This document shows, one piece after another, positions 17,308 through 26,213 of a stretch of 64,000 nucleotides of DNA. Each line of letters starts with the position of its first letter. Position 1 is the first letter of the stretch. The stretch is taken from positions 310,001 to 374,000 of the forward strand of contig NZ_WPZY01000004.1 of the NCBI RefSeq assembly GCF_013031405.1. Direction: 5' to 3'. The DNA is from Ruegeria sp. HKCCD8929 (lineage in GTDB: Bacteria > Pseudomonadota > Alphaproteobacteria > Rhodobacterales > Rhodobacteraceae). A model generated the notes under the pieces. The model was not told the origin of the DNA. It ran no database searches and worked only from the letters and a program-made list of their open reading frames with translations. A program made the position numbers and the translations under genes.

Positions 17308-19347
17308 CTAGCCCGCCGCCCGCAGCACGTCCAGAAACGCGGCGCCGAACCGTTCGGCCCGTCGCTCGCCCAGCAGCCGTCCAAGCGCGTGCTCGTCATC
17401 CGGGCGCATTTGCGCCACCTTGGCCAATTGCGAGGCCGAGCAGGTCAGCGGTTTGTCGATCCCGTCCGGGCCGCGGGCCAGTTCGGTTTGCACTTCAAGC
17501 AACTGATCATATACCCCGGCGGTATCCCGTCCGGCCAGCTTACGGCGCGCGGGATGCACAGTTTCGACCGCGCCCGAGATCACCTCGAGGAACGTGTCGC
17601 CGTACCGCTCCAGCTTCTTCGCGCCAACGCCGCCGATCCGAGCCATATCGTCCAGCGTGGCGGGACGCTTTTCGGCCATCTCGATCAGCGTGCGGTCGGG
17701 AAAGATCACATAGGCCGGGACCCGTGCCGCCTCGGCCAGCGCCCGGCGCTTGGCTTTGAGCACGGACAAAAGCGGCGCATCCTCTTCCGACACCATCGCC
17801 TTGACGGCGGGGCGACGGGTGGCCTTGCGGATGGAATCTCTGCGCAGCCGGATCTGCGCCTCGCCCTTCAGGATCGGTTTCGCCGCATCGGTCATCCGCA
17901 GCGCGCCATGACGCTCCGGGTCCGGGCGCACCAGATCATGCCCCATCATCTGCCGGAAAATCGCCTGCCATTGCGGGCGCGACCAATCCTTGCCGACACC
18001 GTAGGTGGGCAAGTTGTCGTGACGGCGGGCGCGGATCTTGTCGGTTTCGTTGCCAAGCAGGATGTCGATCAGATGCCCGGCGCCAAACCACTCTTCGGTC
18101 CGCAGTATGGCCGACAGTGCCATGCGCACGGGCGTGGTGCCGTCGAACACCTCGGCCGGAGTGTCGCAGAGATCGCATTTGCCGCAGGGCGCGGCCTCTT
18201 CCCCGAAATAACCCAGCAGAGTCTGACGGCGACACTCCAGCGCCTCAGCCAGACCCAGCAGAGCGTTCAGCCGCGCATGGTCGGCAGAGCGCCGTTCGGG
18301 TGGCGCGAGGCCTTCGTCAATCTGCGACCGACGCAGGCGGATGTCGTCGGGGCCGAACAGGGTCAGTGTCTCGGCGGGGTCGCCATCGCGACCCGCGCGC
18401 CCGATCTCCTGATAATAGGCTTCGATGGATTTGGGCAGATCGGCATGGGCCACCCAGCGGATATCCGGCTTGTCGATGCCCATGCCAAAGGCAACGGTGG
18501 CCACCACGATCAACCCGTCCTCGCGGGCAAAGCGGGTTTCGACGATACGGCGATCCTCGGCCTCCATCCCTCCGTGATAATGGCAGGCGGTGTGGCCATC
18601 CTCGCGCAATGCGCGTGCCAGCGCCTCGGTCTTGTTGCGGGTCCCGCAATAGACAATGCCGGACTGACCGCGCCGGGCAGCGGCGAAGTCTAGGATCTGC
18701 TTGCGCGGGCTGTCCTTAGCACCAAAGGCCAGATGGATATTGGGTCGGTCGAACCCGCGCAGGAACTTGCGCGGTGCAACACCGTCGAACAGTTTCTGGA
18801 TGATCTCGTCCTGCGTTTCCGCATCCGCCGTGGCGGTGAAGGCGGCCAGCGGCACGTCCAGGGCGCGGCGCAGCTCTCCGATCCGCAGGTAGTCAGGGCG
18901 GAAATCGTGGCCCCACTGGCTGACGCAATGCGCCTCGTCCACGGCGATCAAGCTGACGCCGATCCGGCGCAACATGCCCATGGCCGAAACCGCCGCCAGC
19001 CGCTCGGGCGCCATGTAGAGCAGTTTCAGCCGACCGTCTTCCAGCGCCCGCCACACCGCGTCGGTTTCCTCGGGTGTGTTGCCCGAGGTCAGCGCACCCG
19101 CCTCAACCCCGGCCTCCTGCAAGGCGCGCACCTGATCGCGCATGAGGGCGATCAGCGGAGAGATCACCACCGTAACCCCATCACGTAACAGAGCAGGTAG
19201 CTGAAAACAAAGAGACTTTCCGCCCCCGGTCGGCATGATCGCCAGCACGTTCTCGCCCGCTGTCACGGCATCGACGATCTCTTCCTGGCCGGGCCGGAAG
19301 GCGTCGAATCCAAAGACATCTCGCAGCAACGGCGCGGAGTCGAACAT
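17308..19347 (-). CDS. recQ: ATP-dependent DNA helicase RecQ
   Basis: The 679-residue product has the full RecQ architecture: Walker A MPTGGGKS (Lys44), the Walker B/motif II box VDEAHCVSQWGHDFR, and helicase motif VI QEIGRAGRDG. A zinc-binding subdomain (CRRQ then CGKCDLCD), a winged-helix RQC region, an HRDC domain (about 525-600) and an extra C-terminal tail follow. It unwinds DNA 3' to 5' and acts in recombination and fork repair. The tail after the HRDC domain is common in alphaproteobacterial RecQ. It is transcribed just before yaaA. No strong Shine-Dalgarno precedes the ATG at 19347. Confidence 0.97.
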   Translation of the reverse strand: MFDSAPLLRDVFGFDAFRPGQEEIVDAVTAGENVLAIMPTGGGKSLCFQLPALLRDGVTVVISPLIALMRDQVRALQEAGVEAGALTSGNTPEETDAVWRALEDGRLKLLYMAPERLAAVSAMGMLRRIGVSLIAVDEAHCVSQWGHDFRPDYLRIGELRRALDVPLAAFTATADAETQDEIIQKLFDGVAPRKFLRGFDRPNIHLAFGAKDSPRKQILDFAAARRGQSGIVYCGTRNKTEALARALREDGHTACHYHGGMEAEDRRIVETRFAREDGLIVVATVAFGMGIDKPDIRWVAHADLPKSIEAYYQEIGRAGRDGDPAETLTLFGPDDIRLRRSQIDEGLAPPERRSADHARLNALLGLAEALECRRQTLLGYFGEEAAPCGKCDLCDTPAEVFDGTTPVRMALSAILRTEEWFGAGHLIDILLGNETDKIRARRHDNLPTYGVGKDWSRPQWQAIFRQMMGHDLVRPDPERHGALRMTDAAKPILKGEAQIRLRRDSIRKATRRPAVKAMVSEEDAPLLSVLKAKRRALAEAARVPAYVIFPDRTLIEMAEKRPATLDDMARIGGVGAKKLERYGDTFLEVISGAVETVHPARRKLAGRDTAGVYDQLLEVQTELARGPDGIDKPLTCSASQLAKVAQMRPDDEHALGRLLGERRAERFGAAFLDVLRAAG

Positions 19348-19446
19348 GTGAGGGGCAGCCCTGTCTAAGATTATGTCTATCTGCTCTTAGATCGCACTCT
19401 CACATACTAAGAATCGGTGAACAAGAGGGCTGGATGTCCCCGGGGG

Positions 19447-19734
19447 TTACATAAAGCCAAAGAGGGTTGGCAGAATGTAGGCGCGAAGCGAAATCACGAT
19501 GATGAAGGCCACCAGCGGCGCGAGGTCAATGCCACCAGTATCAGGCAGAAAGTTCCGGATCGGGCGGTAGATCGGCTCAAGAAGCCGGTTCAGACCATAC
19601 CAAAGTTGCGCCACGAATTGCTGACGCAAGTTCAGAACCTGAAAGTTGATCAGCCAACTCATGATCACGTGCACGATGATAATGAAATAGACCACGCTGA
19701 GGATTAACTGCAGAGGTCCGTAGATTGCCATCAT
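19447..19734 (-). CDS. YggT family membrane protein
   Basis: A 95-residue inner-membrane protein with two hydrophobic segments separated by the family motif WYGLNRLLEPIYRPIRNFLPD. The N-terminal half carries IIVHVIMSWLINFQ. The ATG at 19734 is preferred because GGAG lies about nine bases upstream; the frame extends 45 codons further upstream but into non-homologous sequence with no family character. YggT proteins are implicated in osmotic or ion homeostasis and cell-division-related processes in some bacteria; a specific function is not established here. It lies upstream of recQ on the same strand with a 99-bp gap. Confidence 0.9.
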   Translation of the reverse strand: MMAIYGPLQLILSVVYFIIIVHVIMSWLINFQVLNLRQQFVAQLWYGLNRLLEPIYRPIRNFLPDTGGIDLAPLVAFIIVISLRAYILPTLFGFM

Positions 19735-19889
19735 GTCTGAATACTCCGATCTGTTCCGGCGACAGGTAGTCGTTTCAGCCTCAAAGAACAAGGGTTTGCC
19801 ATGTGACGTGGGGCGAGCACCGTAGGAAATGCTTGCCACGCGAGCCACCTGACCCGCATAACTTGTCAAAACAGATCAAAAGGGCAGGC

Positions 19890-21254
19890 ATGGCAGAGAT
19901 TTCCAAGCGCAGGCGCATATGGGGGTGGTGGTTCTTTGACTGGGCCAGCCAGCCGTATCACACCCTGCTGGTCACCTTTGTCTTCGGTCCCTATTTCGCA
20001 GGCGTCGCCGCCGAGTATTACTCCGGCGCTGGTTTGACGCCCGAGGCCGCCGCGGCGCAGGCGCAAAGCGTCTGGGCGCGTTGCCTCACCATCACTGGTC
20101 TGGTTATCGCTTTTGGCGCGCCGTTGCTCGGGGCGCTCGCGGATGTGTCCGGGCGCCGCATTCCTTGGATATTTGCCTTTTCGGTGATGTATGCCGCAGG
20201 TTCTGCGGCCCTTTGGTATACGATGCCGGATGGTTCGAACATGTGGCTCATGCTCTCGGCCTTTGGCCTTGGATTTGTGGGTGCGGAATACGCGCTGATC
20301 TTCATCAACTCGCAACTGCCCGATCTGGGGGACGACAGCGAGGTGGGTGAGATTTCCGGCTCGGGCTTTGCCTTTGGTTATTTCGGCGGGCTGTTGTCGC
20401 TGGCGATCATGCTGGCGCTGTTCGTCGAACAGCCCAGCGGCAAGACGCTTGTGGGGCTTGACCCGCTCTTCGGTCTTGACGCTAGCCTGCGTGAGGGCAC
20501 GCGCTTTGTTGGCCCGTTCACCGCTGGATGGTTTGTCCTGTTCATGGTGCCCTACTTCCTGTGGGTTCGTGACGGAGAGCAGGGCGACAAGCACGGCAGT
20601 TTTGGCGACGCGCTGCGACTGTTGGGCAAGTCGGTCGCCAATCTGCGCCATCGCCACAGCCTAACCGCCTATCTCGGCTCGTCCATGTTCTATCGCGACG
20701 CGCTGAACGGGCTTTACAGCTTTGGTGGTGTCTATGCCCGGCTGGTGCTGGAATGGGACCTGATCAAGATCGGTATCTTCGGCATCGTGAGCGTGCTCGC
20801 CTCGGCCGTATTCGCGTGGGTGGGCGGCAAGATGGACCGGAAATTCGGCCCTAAACCGGTGATTCTGGTCGCGATCTGGGTGCTGATCCTGGTCTGCACA
20901 ACCATTGTTTCGATGGATCGCAGCCAGATTTTCGGCATCGCCCTGCCCGAAGGCTCAGGCCTGCCGGATACGATTTTCTTCGGTTGCGGCATCCTGATCG
21001 GCGGCATGGGCGGGATCCTGCAATCGGCCAGCCGGTCGATGATGGTGCGCCATACCGACACGCAAACACCGGTCGAGAGCTTTGGTCTTTATGGCCTTTC
21101 GGGCCGCGCCACCGCTTTTGCCGCGCCGCTGCTCATCGACATCGCGACCGTCACCACTGGCAGCGCAAGATTGGGGGTTTCGCCAATCGTCCTGTTGTTT
21201 ATTCTGGGCCTGTTCCTGATGCGCTGGGTCAGACCGGAAGGGGACCAGACCTGA
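19890..21254 (+). CDS. MFS transporter, UMF1/Atg22-like
   Basis: This 454-residue polytopic membrane protein has about 12 predicted helices and the UMF1-type opening RRRIWGWWFFDWASQPYHTLL, where the FDWA motif is diagnostic of the Atg22/UMF1 branch of the major facilitator superfamily. ALADVSGRRIPW is the loop 2-3 MFS signature. The family is linked to amino-acid or solute efflux; the substrate here is unknown. The ATG at 19890 follows AGGGC; the open frame upstream lacks family character. The stop overlaps the mepA start (TGATG), which points to co-transcription with mepA. Confidence 0.9.
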   Translation: MAEISKRRRIWGWWFFDWASQPYHTLLVTFVFGPYFAGVAAEYYSGAGLTPEAAAAQAQSVWARCLTITGLVIAFGAPLLGALADVSGRRIPWIFAFSVMYAAGSAALWYTMPDGSNMWLMLSAFGLGFVGAEYALIFINSQLPDLGDDSEVGEISGSGFAFGYFGGLLSLAIMLALFVEQPSGKTLVGLDPLFGLDASLREGTRFVGPFTAGWFVLFMVPYFLWVRDGEQGDKHGSFGDALRLLGKSVANLRHRHSLTAYLGSSMFYRDALNGLYSFGGVYARLVLEWDLIKIGIFGIVSVLASAVFAWVGGKMDRKFGPKPVILVAIWVLILVCTTIVSMDRSQIFGIALPEGSGLPDTIFFGCGILIGGMGGILQSASRSMMVRHTDTQTPVESFGLYGLSGRATAFAAPLLIDIATVTTGSARLGVSPIVLLFILGLFLMRWVRPEGDQT

Positions 21255-22120
21255 TGAGACTGCTGCAACTTGCCGCCTACGCTTTTGCGTCGATGATCCT
21301 GGCCACCGGTGCAGATGCCGCGCCATTGGCAAAAGAACTGTTCGGGGCGAAGTCCAAAGCCTCCAAACAACGTGCGGCGGCTTATGGCTCATACTCCAAG
21401 GGATGCGTCGCCGGGGCGGTTCAGTTGCCGGAAACCGGCCCCACCTGGCAGGCCATGCGGCTAAGCCGGAACCGCAACTGGGGCCATCCGGAAACCATCG
21501 ATTATATCCGAAAGCTCAGCGCCTTTGCGGCCCGGCAGCCGGGGTGGGACGGTCTCTATATCGGGGATATCAGCCAGCCTCGGGGCGGTCCGATGCTGTC
21601 CGGTCATCGCAGCCACCAGATCGGTCTGGACATCGACATCTGGATGCGGCCCGCGAACGATCTGCGCCTCTCGCGCAGAAACCGTGAGAATATCTCGTCC
21701 ATTTCCATGCGCCGCGCCAACGGCGCCTTTGTCAATTCCAGCTGGACCGGGCAGCATCACGCCATCCTGCGGGCGGCGGCCAAGGACAAGCGGGTTGCGC
21801 GGATCTTTGTTTTTCCCGGCGCCAAGGTGCAGATGTGCAAGGATGAAAAAGGCGATCGCGCCTGGCTGCGCAAGATCCGGCCCTGGTGGGGGCACCACTA
21901 TCATTTCCACGTGCGCCTGAAGTGCCCCAAGGGCGTGCGCGGGTGCGTCAATCAGGATCCCCCACCCCGCGGCGACGGGTGCGCGGATGCGCAGCAATGG
22001 GTGAACAACATCCTCAACCCGCCGCCGCCGGACCCCAATGCGCCGCCTCCAAAAAAGCGTCGTGAATACGTTCTGGCCGATTTGCCCAAGCAATGCGCAT
22101 CCGTACTGCAATCTCGATAA
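21254..22120 (+). CDS. mepA: Penicillin-insensitive murein endopeptidase MepA
   Basis: This 288-residue exported M74 metallo-endopeptidase has a signal peptide at residues 1-22 (cleavage after ADA). Zinc ligands fit the GHRSHQIGLDIDIWM segment (His118, His121, Asp126/128 region) and the C-terminal HHYHFHVRLKCP motif. Several Cys (51, and others near the C-terminus) match the disulfides of E. coli MepA. It cleaves the D-Ala-meso-DAP crosslink in murein. The ATG overlaps the MFS stop. A proline-rich stretch near residue 258 (PPPPDPNAPPPKK) precedes the C-terminal tail. The downstream gene starts 28 bp inside this one. Confidence 0.95.
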   Translation: MRLLQLAAYAFASMILATGADAAPLAKELFGAKSKASKQRAAAYGSYSKGCVAGAVQLPETGPTWQAMRLSRNRNWGHPETIDYIRKLSAFAARQPGWDGLYIGDISQPRGGPMLSGHRSHQIGLDIDIWMRPANDLRLSRRNRENISSISMRRANGAFVNSSWTGQHHAILRAAAKDKRVARIFVFPGAKVQMCKDEKGDRAWLRKIRPWWGHHYHFHVRLKCPKGVRGCVNQDPPPRGDGCADAQQWVNNILNPPPPDPNAPPPKKRREYVLADLPKQCASVLQSR

Positions 22121-22977
22121 TCTCGGCGCTGCTGCTGGCGGCCCCCGCCCTTGCTGTGGATGCAAAATCGGCAACCCATCTGAGCAGCTATACCTGGCGT
22201 GAAAAGGCGATCTGGTTCGGCGGGTTTTCTGCATTGGAGCTGTCCGAGGACGGCCAGAGCATGACGGTACTCAGCGACCGGGCCAACATTCTGACCGCCA
22301 CGATCACACGCGACGGCGACCGGATCACGGATGTGACTGCAGGCAAGGCGTACAGCGTCAGATCCAGCAGAAACCGTATTCTCCTGGGCTGGGCTGGCGA
22401 TTCTGAGGGGTTGGCCATCGCACCCGACGGCACGATCTTTATCTCGTTCGAAGGCGTGCACCGTGTTGCCCGGTACCCAAAGCTTGGCAGCCCCGCCAAA
22501 GTGCTGCCCCGACCCAAGGCCTTTGAAGGTCTGGCCCGCAACGGCTCGTTCGAGGGGCTGGCGATGGATGGCCGTGGGCGGCTCTATACTCTGACCGAAA
22601 GCAGCCGGACGATAGATGGACAAATCCCGGTCTACATGTGGAACGGGCAGGGGTGGTCTACCCCGTTCACCTTGCCGCCAAGCGATGGGTTTCTGCCGGT
22701 GTCCGCCGATTTCGGCCCGGATGGCAGGTTCTATGTGCTCGAGCGTGACGCCTCGCTTCTGGGTTTTCGGTCGCGCCTGAGGCGGTGGGAGGTTACCGAG
22801 GGCGGCGTTCGCGCCGAAGAGACCCTGTTCAGGACCGGCACCGGCACCCATGACAATCTCGAAGGGCTCTCGGTCTGGCGCGACCAGCAGGGCCGGCTCA
22901 GGGCGACCATGATTTCGGACGACAATTTCCTGGGGCTGCAGCGCACCGAACTGGTGGAATATCTCTTGCCCGAATGA
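22093..22977 (+). CDS. Esterase-like-of-phytase family periplasmic protein
   Basis: The 294-residue product has a signal peptide (SIISALLLAAPALA) followed by a beta-propeller-like repeat pattern. Phytase-esterase-like signatures are seen: FSALELSEDGQSMTVLSDR, SEGLAIAPDGTIFISFEG, SFEGLAMDGRGRLYTLTE and HDNLEGLSVW, with LMISDDNF-type calcium-site sequence as ISDDNFLG near the end. The family is annotated from Pfam homology; true phytase activity is not established. It begins within the last 28 bp of mepA, so it is translationally linked to a murein hydrolase, and like mepA it is exported. Confidence 0.85.
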   Translation: MRIRTAISIISALLLAAPALAVDAKSATHLSSYTWREKAIWFGGFSALELSEDGQSMTVLSDRANILTATITRDGDRITDVTAGKAYSVRSSRNRILLGWAGDSEGLAIAPDGTIFISFEGVHRVARYPKLGSPAKVLPRPKAFEGLARNGSFEGLAMDGRGRLYTLTESSRTIDGQIPVYMWNGQGWSTPFTLPPSDGFLPVSADFGPDGRFYVLERDASLLGFRSRLRRWEVTEGGVRAEETLFRTGTGTHDNLEGLSVWRDQQGRLRATMISDDNFLGLQRTELVEYLLPE

Positions 22978-22991
22978 CTTGCGTTGCGCGC

Positions 22992-23035
22992 GCAAGGCGG
23001 TTAGAAGCCCGCTTTGCCCGGTGCCCTCGCCGGGC
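22992..23035 (+). other. Two adjacent GC-rich hairpins upstream of the queuosine-precursor transporter
   Basis: A 9-bp stem (GCAAGGCGG at 22992-23000 with CCGCTTTGC at 23009-23017, one G-U pair, loop TTAGAAGC) is followed by a 6-bp stem (GCCCGG at 23016-23021, CCGGGC at 23030-23035). The two stems share two bases, so they compete at the junction. There is no U-tract, so a simple terminator for the preceding gene is not convincing. The position in the transporter leader suggests a possible RNA regulator; I do not see a match to the preQ1-I consensus. Confidence 0.45.
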
Positions 23036-23072
23036 CAAGTCGCCGTAACCTTGTCAAAACGGGCATCAAGAC

Positions 23073-23711
23073 ATGCAACGCTCATACCTTCCCGGCATCT
23101 TTGCCATGGCCGCCATCGTGGTGGCATCGAATATTCTGGTCCAGTTCCTGATCCTGGACGGCCTCCTGACCTGGGGTGCCTTTACCTATCCGCTGGCCTT
23201 TCTGGTGACGGATATCATGAACCGCGTCTACGGCGTGGGACCGGCGCGCAAGGTGGTTTTTGCCGGGTTTGTGACCGGCGTCATCTGCTCGCTGATCGGC
23301 AGCCAGATCATGCTCGAGTTCGGCCCCGCCGTGCCGCTGCGCATCGCCGTTGCCTCGGGCACCGCGTTCCTTGTGGCGCAGCTTACCGATGTCACCGTGT
23401 TCAACCGCTTTCGCGGCGGGGTCTGGTGGCGCGCGCCGCTGATCTCGACCCTGATCGGCTCGGCGCTGGACACCGCGCTGTTCTTCACCATCGCCTTTTC
23501 CGCCTCGGTCACCGTGTTCGGCCCAAATGCAGACGCCGCCATCAACTGGGCGTGGGAGGCGGTGCCGTTCATGAATTCCGGCCCCGCTGCCCCGCTCTGG
23601 GTGACGCTGGCTTTCGCAGACTGGATGGTGAAACTGTCACTGGCGCTGATCGCACTGATCCCGTTCCGGGTGATCGTGCAGCGGCTCGACCCAGCGGTAC
23701 GCGCAGTCTGA
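23073..23711 (+). CDS. Queuosine precursor transporter (YhhQ/VUT family)
   Basis: A 212-residue integral membrane protein with about six helices and the family hallmarks TWGAFTYPLAFLVTDIMNRVYG, RKVVFAGF and the QLTDVTVFNRFR segment. YhhQ-type ECF-independent transporters import preQ0/preQ1, precursors of the queuosine modification of tRNA position 34. Consistent with the role, the trhO gene in this window also modifies tRNA position 34. The gene is monocistronic by spacing: a 95-bp leader with paired hairpins precedes it and a strong terminator hairpin follows its stop. Confidence 0.9.
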   Translation: MQRSYLPGIFAMAAIVVASNILVQFLILDGLLTWGAFTYPLAFLVTDIMNRVYGVGPARKVVFAGFVTGVICSLIGSQIMLEFGPAVPLRIAVASGTAFLVAQLTDVTVFNRFRGGVWWRAPLISTLIGSALDTALFFTIAFSASVTVFGPNADAAINWAWEAVPFMNSGPAAPLWVTLAFADWMVKLSLALIALIPFRVIVQRLDPAVRAV

Positions 23712-23717
23712 CCTGCT

Positions 23718-23747
23718 AGGGCCACCCCACCCGGGTGGCCCTTTCAC
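23718..23747 (+). terminator. Intrinsic terminator after the queuosine-precursor transporter
   Basis: A 10-bp perfect stem (AGGGCCACCC at 23718-23727 paired with GGGTGGCCCT at 23733-23742) with loop CACCC lies 6 bases after the TGA of the transporter and is followed by a TTT/CACTTT tail. Confidence 0.85.
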
Positions 23748-23770
23748 TTTCCCGACTGTAAGGTCGCGCC

Positions 23771-24190
23771 ATGCTGCGCATCAGCGACGATATCGCCATC
23801 GAGGACTGGGAAATCACCGAAAGCTTCATGCGCGCTTCGGGTCCCGGCGGCCAGAATGTGAACAAGGTCTCGACGGCGGTTGAACTGCGGTTCGAGGCCG
23901 AGCGCTCTCCCGCCCTTCCCGATCCGGTCAAGTCCCGCCTGAAACGCCTCGCCGGGCGGCGCTGGACCAAGGAGGGCGCTATCGTCATTCAATGCGACGA
24001 GACCCGCTCGCAAACCCGCAACCGCGAGATCGCGCGCCAGAGGCTGGCCGCGTTGATTGCCAAGGCGCTGGTCAAACCGAAACGCCGGATCGCCACCAAA
24101 CCCACCTATGGCTCGGTCAAGCGCCGTCTTGCGGCCAAGAAAGCGCGGGGCGAGGTCAAGGCGCTGCGCGGCAAGGTGGGCGAGGAATAG
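23771..24190 (+). CDS. arfB: Alternative ribosome-rescue factor, peptidyl-tRNA hydrolase ArfB
   Basis: The 139-residue protein contains the release-factor GGQ catalytic loop in RASGPGGQNVNKVST (Gly26-Gly27-Gln28), followed by a basic, probably flexible C-terminal tail (KPKRRIATKPTYGSVKRRLAAKKARG). It lacks codon-recognition domains. These features define ArfB/YaeJ, which enters stalled non-stop ribosomes through its tail and hydrolyses the peptidyl-tRNA. Length matches the E. coli protein. The start at 23771 sits just past the preceding terminator, so it probably has its own promoter. Confidence 0.95.
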   Translation: MLRISDDIAIEDWEITESFMRASGPGGQNVNKVSTAVELRFEAERSPALPDPVKSRLKRLAGRRWTKEGAIVIQCDETRSQTRNREIARQRLAALIAKALVKPKRRIATKPTYGSVKRRLAAKKARGEVKALRGKVGEE

Positions 24191-24248
24191 TCTGGCATCT
24201 TCCGGGCACGTTGATACTCTGCCCCGATAGCCGAGAGGGGGCAGGGCC

Positions 24249-24995
24249 ATGAGGCTTCAGGGAAAAACCGCAATCGTCACCGGCGCAGCCTCGGGCTTTG
24301 GCGCCGGGATTGCTACCAAGTTCATCGCGAAAGGCGCCCGGGTGATGATCGCCGATATCAACGGCGAGGCTGCGACCCGCATGGCGGCTGAACTGGGCGA
24401 AAACGCCGTCGCGCAACAGGTCGACGTGGCGGATGGTGCCTCGGTAAATGCCATGGCACAAGCCGCGCTCGCCGCCTTTGGCCAGCTCGATATTCTGGTT
24501 AACAACGCAGGCGTCACCCACCTGCCGACACCGCTCGAGGATGTCGGCGAGGACGATTTCGACCGGGTGTTCAACGTCAACATGAAATCCGTCTATCTGA
24601 CCGCCCGCGCGCTGGTCCCGCATATGAAGACCCGCGGCACCGGCGCCATTCTCAACGTCGCCTCAACCGCGGGCATCTCGCCGCGCCCCAACCTCAACTG
24701 GTACAACGCCTCCAAAGGCTGGATGATCACCGCCACTCGCACCATGGCCGTGGAACTGGCCCCCTCGGGCGTCCGCGTCAACGCGATTTGCCCGGTGGCC
24801 GGGGAAACCCCGCTGCTCAAATCCTTCATGGGTGAGGACACGCCGGAAATGCGCGCCAAGTTCCTCTCGACTATCCCGCTCGGCCGTTTCTCCACCCCCG
24901 AAGACATGGGTAACGCCGCCTGTTTTCTCTGCTCGGACGAGGCCAGCATGATCACCGGTGTCGCAATGGAGGTCGACGGTGGCCGCTGTATCTGA
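24249..24995 (+). CDS. SDR-family NAD(P)-dependent oxidoreductase
   Basis: The 248-residue classical short-chain dehydrogenase has the cofactor motif TGAASGFG near residue 12, the NNAG motif, a catalytic Ser (NVAST) and the YNASK catalytic Tyr/Lys. The C-terminus EVDGGRCI is of the 3-oxoacyl-ACP-reductase/glucose-1-dehydrogenase type. An acidic residue after strand beta-2 (ADIN) favours NAD(H) over NADP(H) (inference). The substrate is unknown. A GGGGGCAGG ribosome site precedes the ATG. A copy of the CTTCTTCTGTT composite repeat starts 7 bases after its stop. Confidence 0.9.
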   Translation: MRLQGKTAIVTGAASGFGAGIATKFIAKGARVMIADINGEAATRMAAELGENAVAQQVDVADGASVNAMAQAALAAFGQLDILVNNAGVTHLPTPLEDVGEDDFDRVFNVNMKSVYLTARALVPHMKTRGTGAILNVASTAGISPRPNLNWYNASKGWMITATRTMAVELAPSGVRVNAICPVAGETPLLKSFMGEDTPEMRAKFLSTIPLGRFSTPEDMGNAACFLCSDEASMITGVAMEVDGGRCI

Positions 24996-25002
24996 CCTGC
25001 TC

Positions 25003-25053
25003 CTTCTTCTGTTCAAAAATATCCCCGCCGGAGGCAGCGCGCGGCCGCGCGCT
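25003..25053 (+). repeat. Composite intergenic repeat, copy 1 (core plus GC palindrome)
   Basis: The core CTTCTTCTGTTCAAAAATAT is followed by CCCCGCCGGAGGC and then a perfect 18-nt palindrome AGCGCGCGGCCGCGCGCT (25036-25053). The same order (core, C/G-rich link, hairpin) recurs in inverted orientation at 51435-51484. Both copies abut a gene stop, so it may act as a terminator-like element or a dispersed repeat. Confidence 0.7.
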
Positions 25054-25079
25054 TTCCCGTACCAACGGACAAGACAGCA

Positions 25080-26099
25080 ATGATCCCGGGCCCCAAAAAC
25101 CTGATCACCGATATCCCCGGCCTCAAAGTCGGCAACGCGCAGGACGATGTGCTGAAATCCGGCACCACCGTCCTGATCGCCGACACCCCGTTCACCGCCT
25201 CAGTCCACGTGATGGGCGGCGCGCCGGGCACGCGCGAAACCGATCTGCTGGCGCCCGACAAATCCGTGGCCCGGATCGACGCCATCACGCTTTCGGGAGG
25301 CTCGGCCTATGGGCTCGACGCCTGTTCCGGCGTCTCGGACGCATTGCGGGAATGCGGGCGCGGATTCCGGGTGGCGGATGCCGTCATCCCCATTGTGCCC
25401 GGCGCGATCATTTTCGACCTGCTCAACGGCGGGCAAAAGAACTGGGCCGAGAACCCTTACCGCGCCTTGGGCCGCGCCGCCTTCGAAGCCGCTTCGGATA
25501 GCTTCGCGCTGGGCACCGCCGGGGCTGGCACCGGCGCGCTGACAGCGATGCTCAAGGGCGGGTTGGGCTCGGCCTCACTCGTACTCGATGATGGCACCAC
25601 CGTTGGCGCGCTGGTCGCCGCCAATCCGATGGGCAGCGTCACCACCCCCGGCGACCGCCATTTCTGGGCCGCCCCATTCGAGATAGGCACAGAATTCGGC
25701 GGCGTTGGACCCGATCCAAACGCGGGGCTGGGGCGTGGGTTCGAAAGCCGCAAGATGCAGTCCATGCAAACGCAGGCAACAGAACGCGCCAACACCTCCA
25801 TCGCCATCGTTGCCACCGATGCCGATCTGACCAAGGCGCAATGCCAGCGTATGGCCATCGCCGCCCATGACGGCATCGCGCGCGCCGTCGTGCCTGCGCA
25901 TTCTCCGGGCGATGGCGATCTGGTGTTCAGCGTCAGCACCGGCGCCCGCCCCCTGACCAACCCCGAGCAGGACCTCACCCGCATCGGCCACGCAGCTGCG
26001 CTGTGCCTCAGCCGGGCCATCGCGCGCGCCATCTATCTTGCCACCCCCGCCAAAGGCGATCTTTTGCCGAGCTGGTCGGCAATCCCCGGCAACAGTTAG
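25080..26099 (+). CDS. P1 family (DmpA/NylC-type) aminopeptidase/hydrolase
   Basis: This 339-residue member of the N-terminal nucleophile peptidase family S58/P1 is synthesised as a precursor that self-cleaves. Diagnostic segments are NLITDIPGLKVGNAQD at the start, the glycine-rich LSGGSAYGLDACSGV, and the cleavage site RAN|TSIAIVATD, with Thr239 as the new N-terminal nucleophile. Family members act as aminopeptidases, beta-peptide hydrolases or nylon-oligomer hydrolases. The substrate here is unknown. There is no signal peptide, so it is cytoplasmic. The nearest neighbours (SDR, cytochrome c2) do not indicate a pathway. Confidence 0.9.
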   Translation: MIPGPKNLITDIPGLKVGNAQDDVLKSGTTVLIADTPFTASVHVMGGAPGTRETDLLAPDKSVARIDAITLSGGSAYGLDACSGVSDALRECGRGFRVADAVIPIVPGAIIFDLLNGGQKNWAENPYRALGRAAFEAASDSFALGTAGAGTGALTAMLKGGLGSASLVLDDGTTVGALVAANPMGSVTTPGDRHFWAAPFEIGTEFGGVGPDPNAGLGRGFESRKMQSMQTQATERANTSIAIVATDADLTKAQCQRMAIAAHDGIARAVVPAHSPGDGDLVFSVSTGARPLTNPEQDLTRIGHAAALCLSRAIARAIYLATPAKGDLLPSWSAIPGNS

Positions 26100-26213
26100 G
26101 CCTGTCATCGCGCATGATGTGCGACACACTGCCCGCGCGCGGCAATGTGCCGGTTGACTATCGCTGGCCGCAGGCTTCCATTGAGGCAGCCAAGAACCTT
26201 TGGAGTATCAGCC

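Noticed and set aside
16963..18693. Long plus-strand open frame over recQ
   Set aside because: Antisense of RecQ with intact helicase motifs; composition is that of a shadow frame.
22978..23072. preQ1-I riboswitch before the queuosine-precursor transporter
   Set aside because: The paired stems lack the CUA-rich loop and A-rich tail of the preQ1-I consensus, so the class was not called; only the hairpins are reported.
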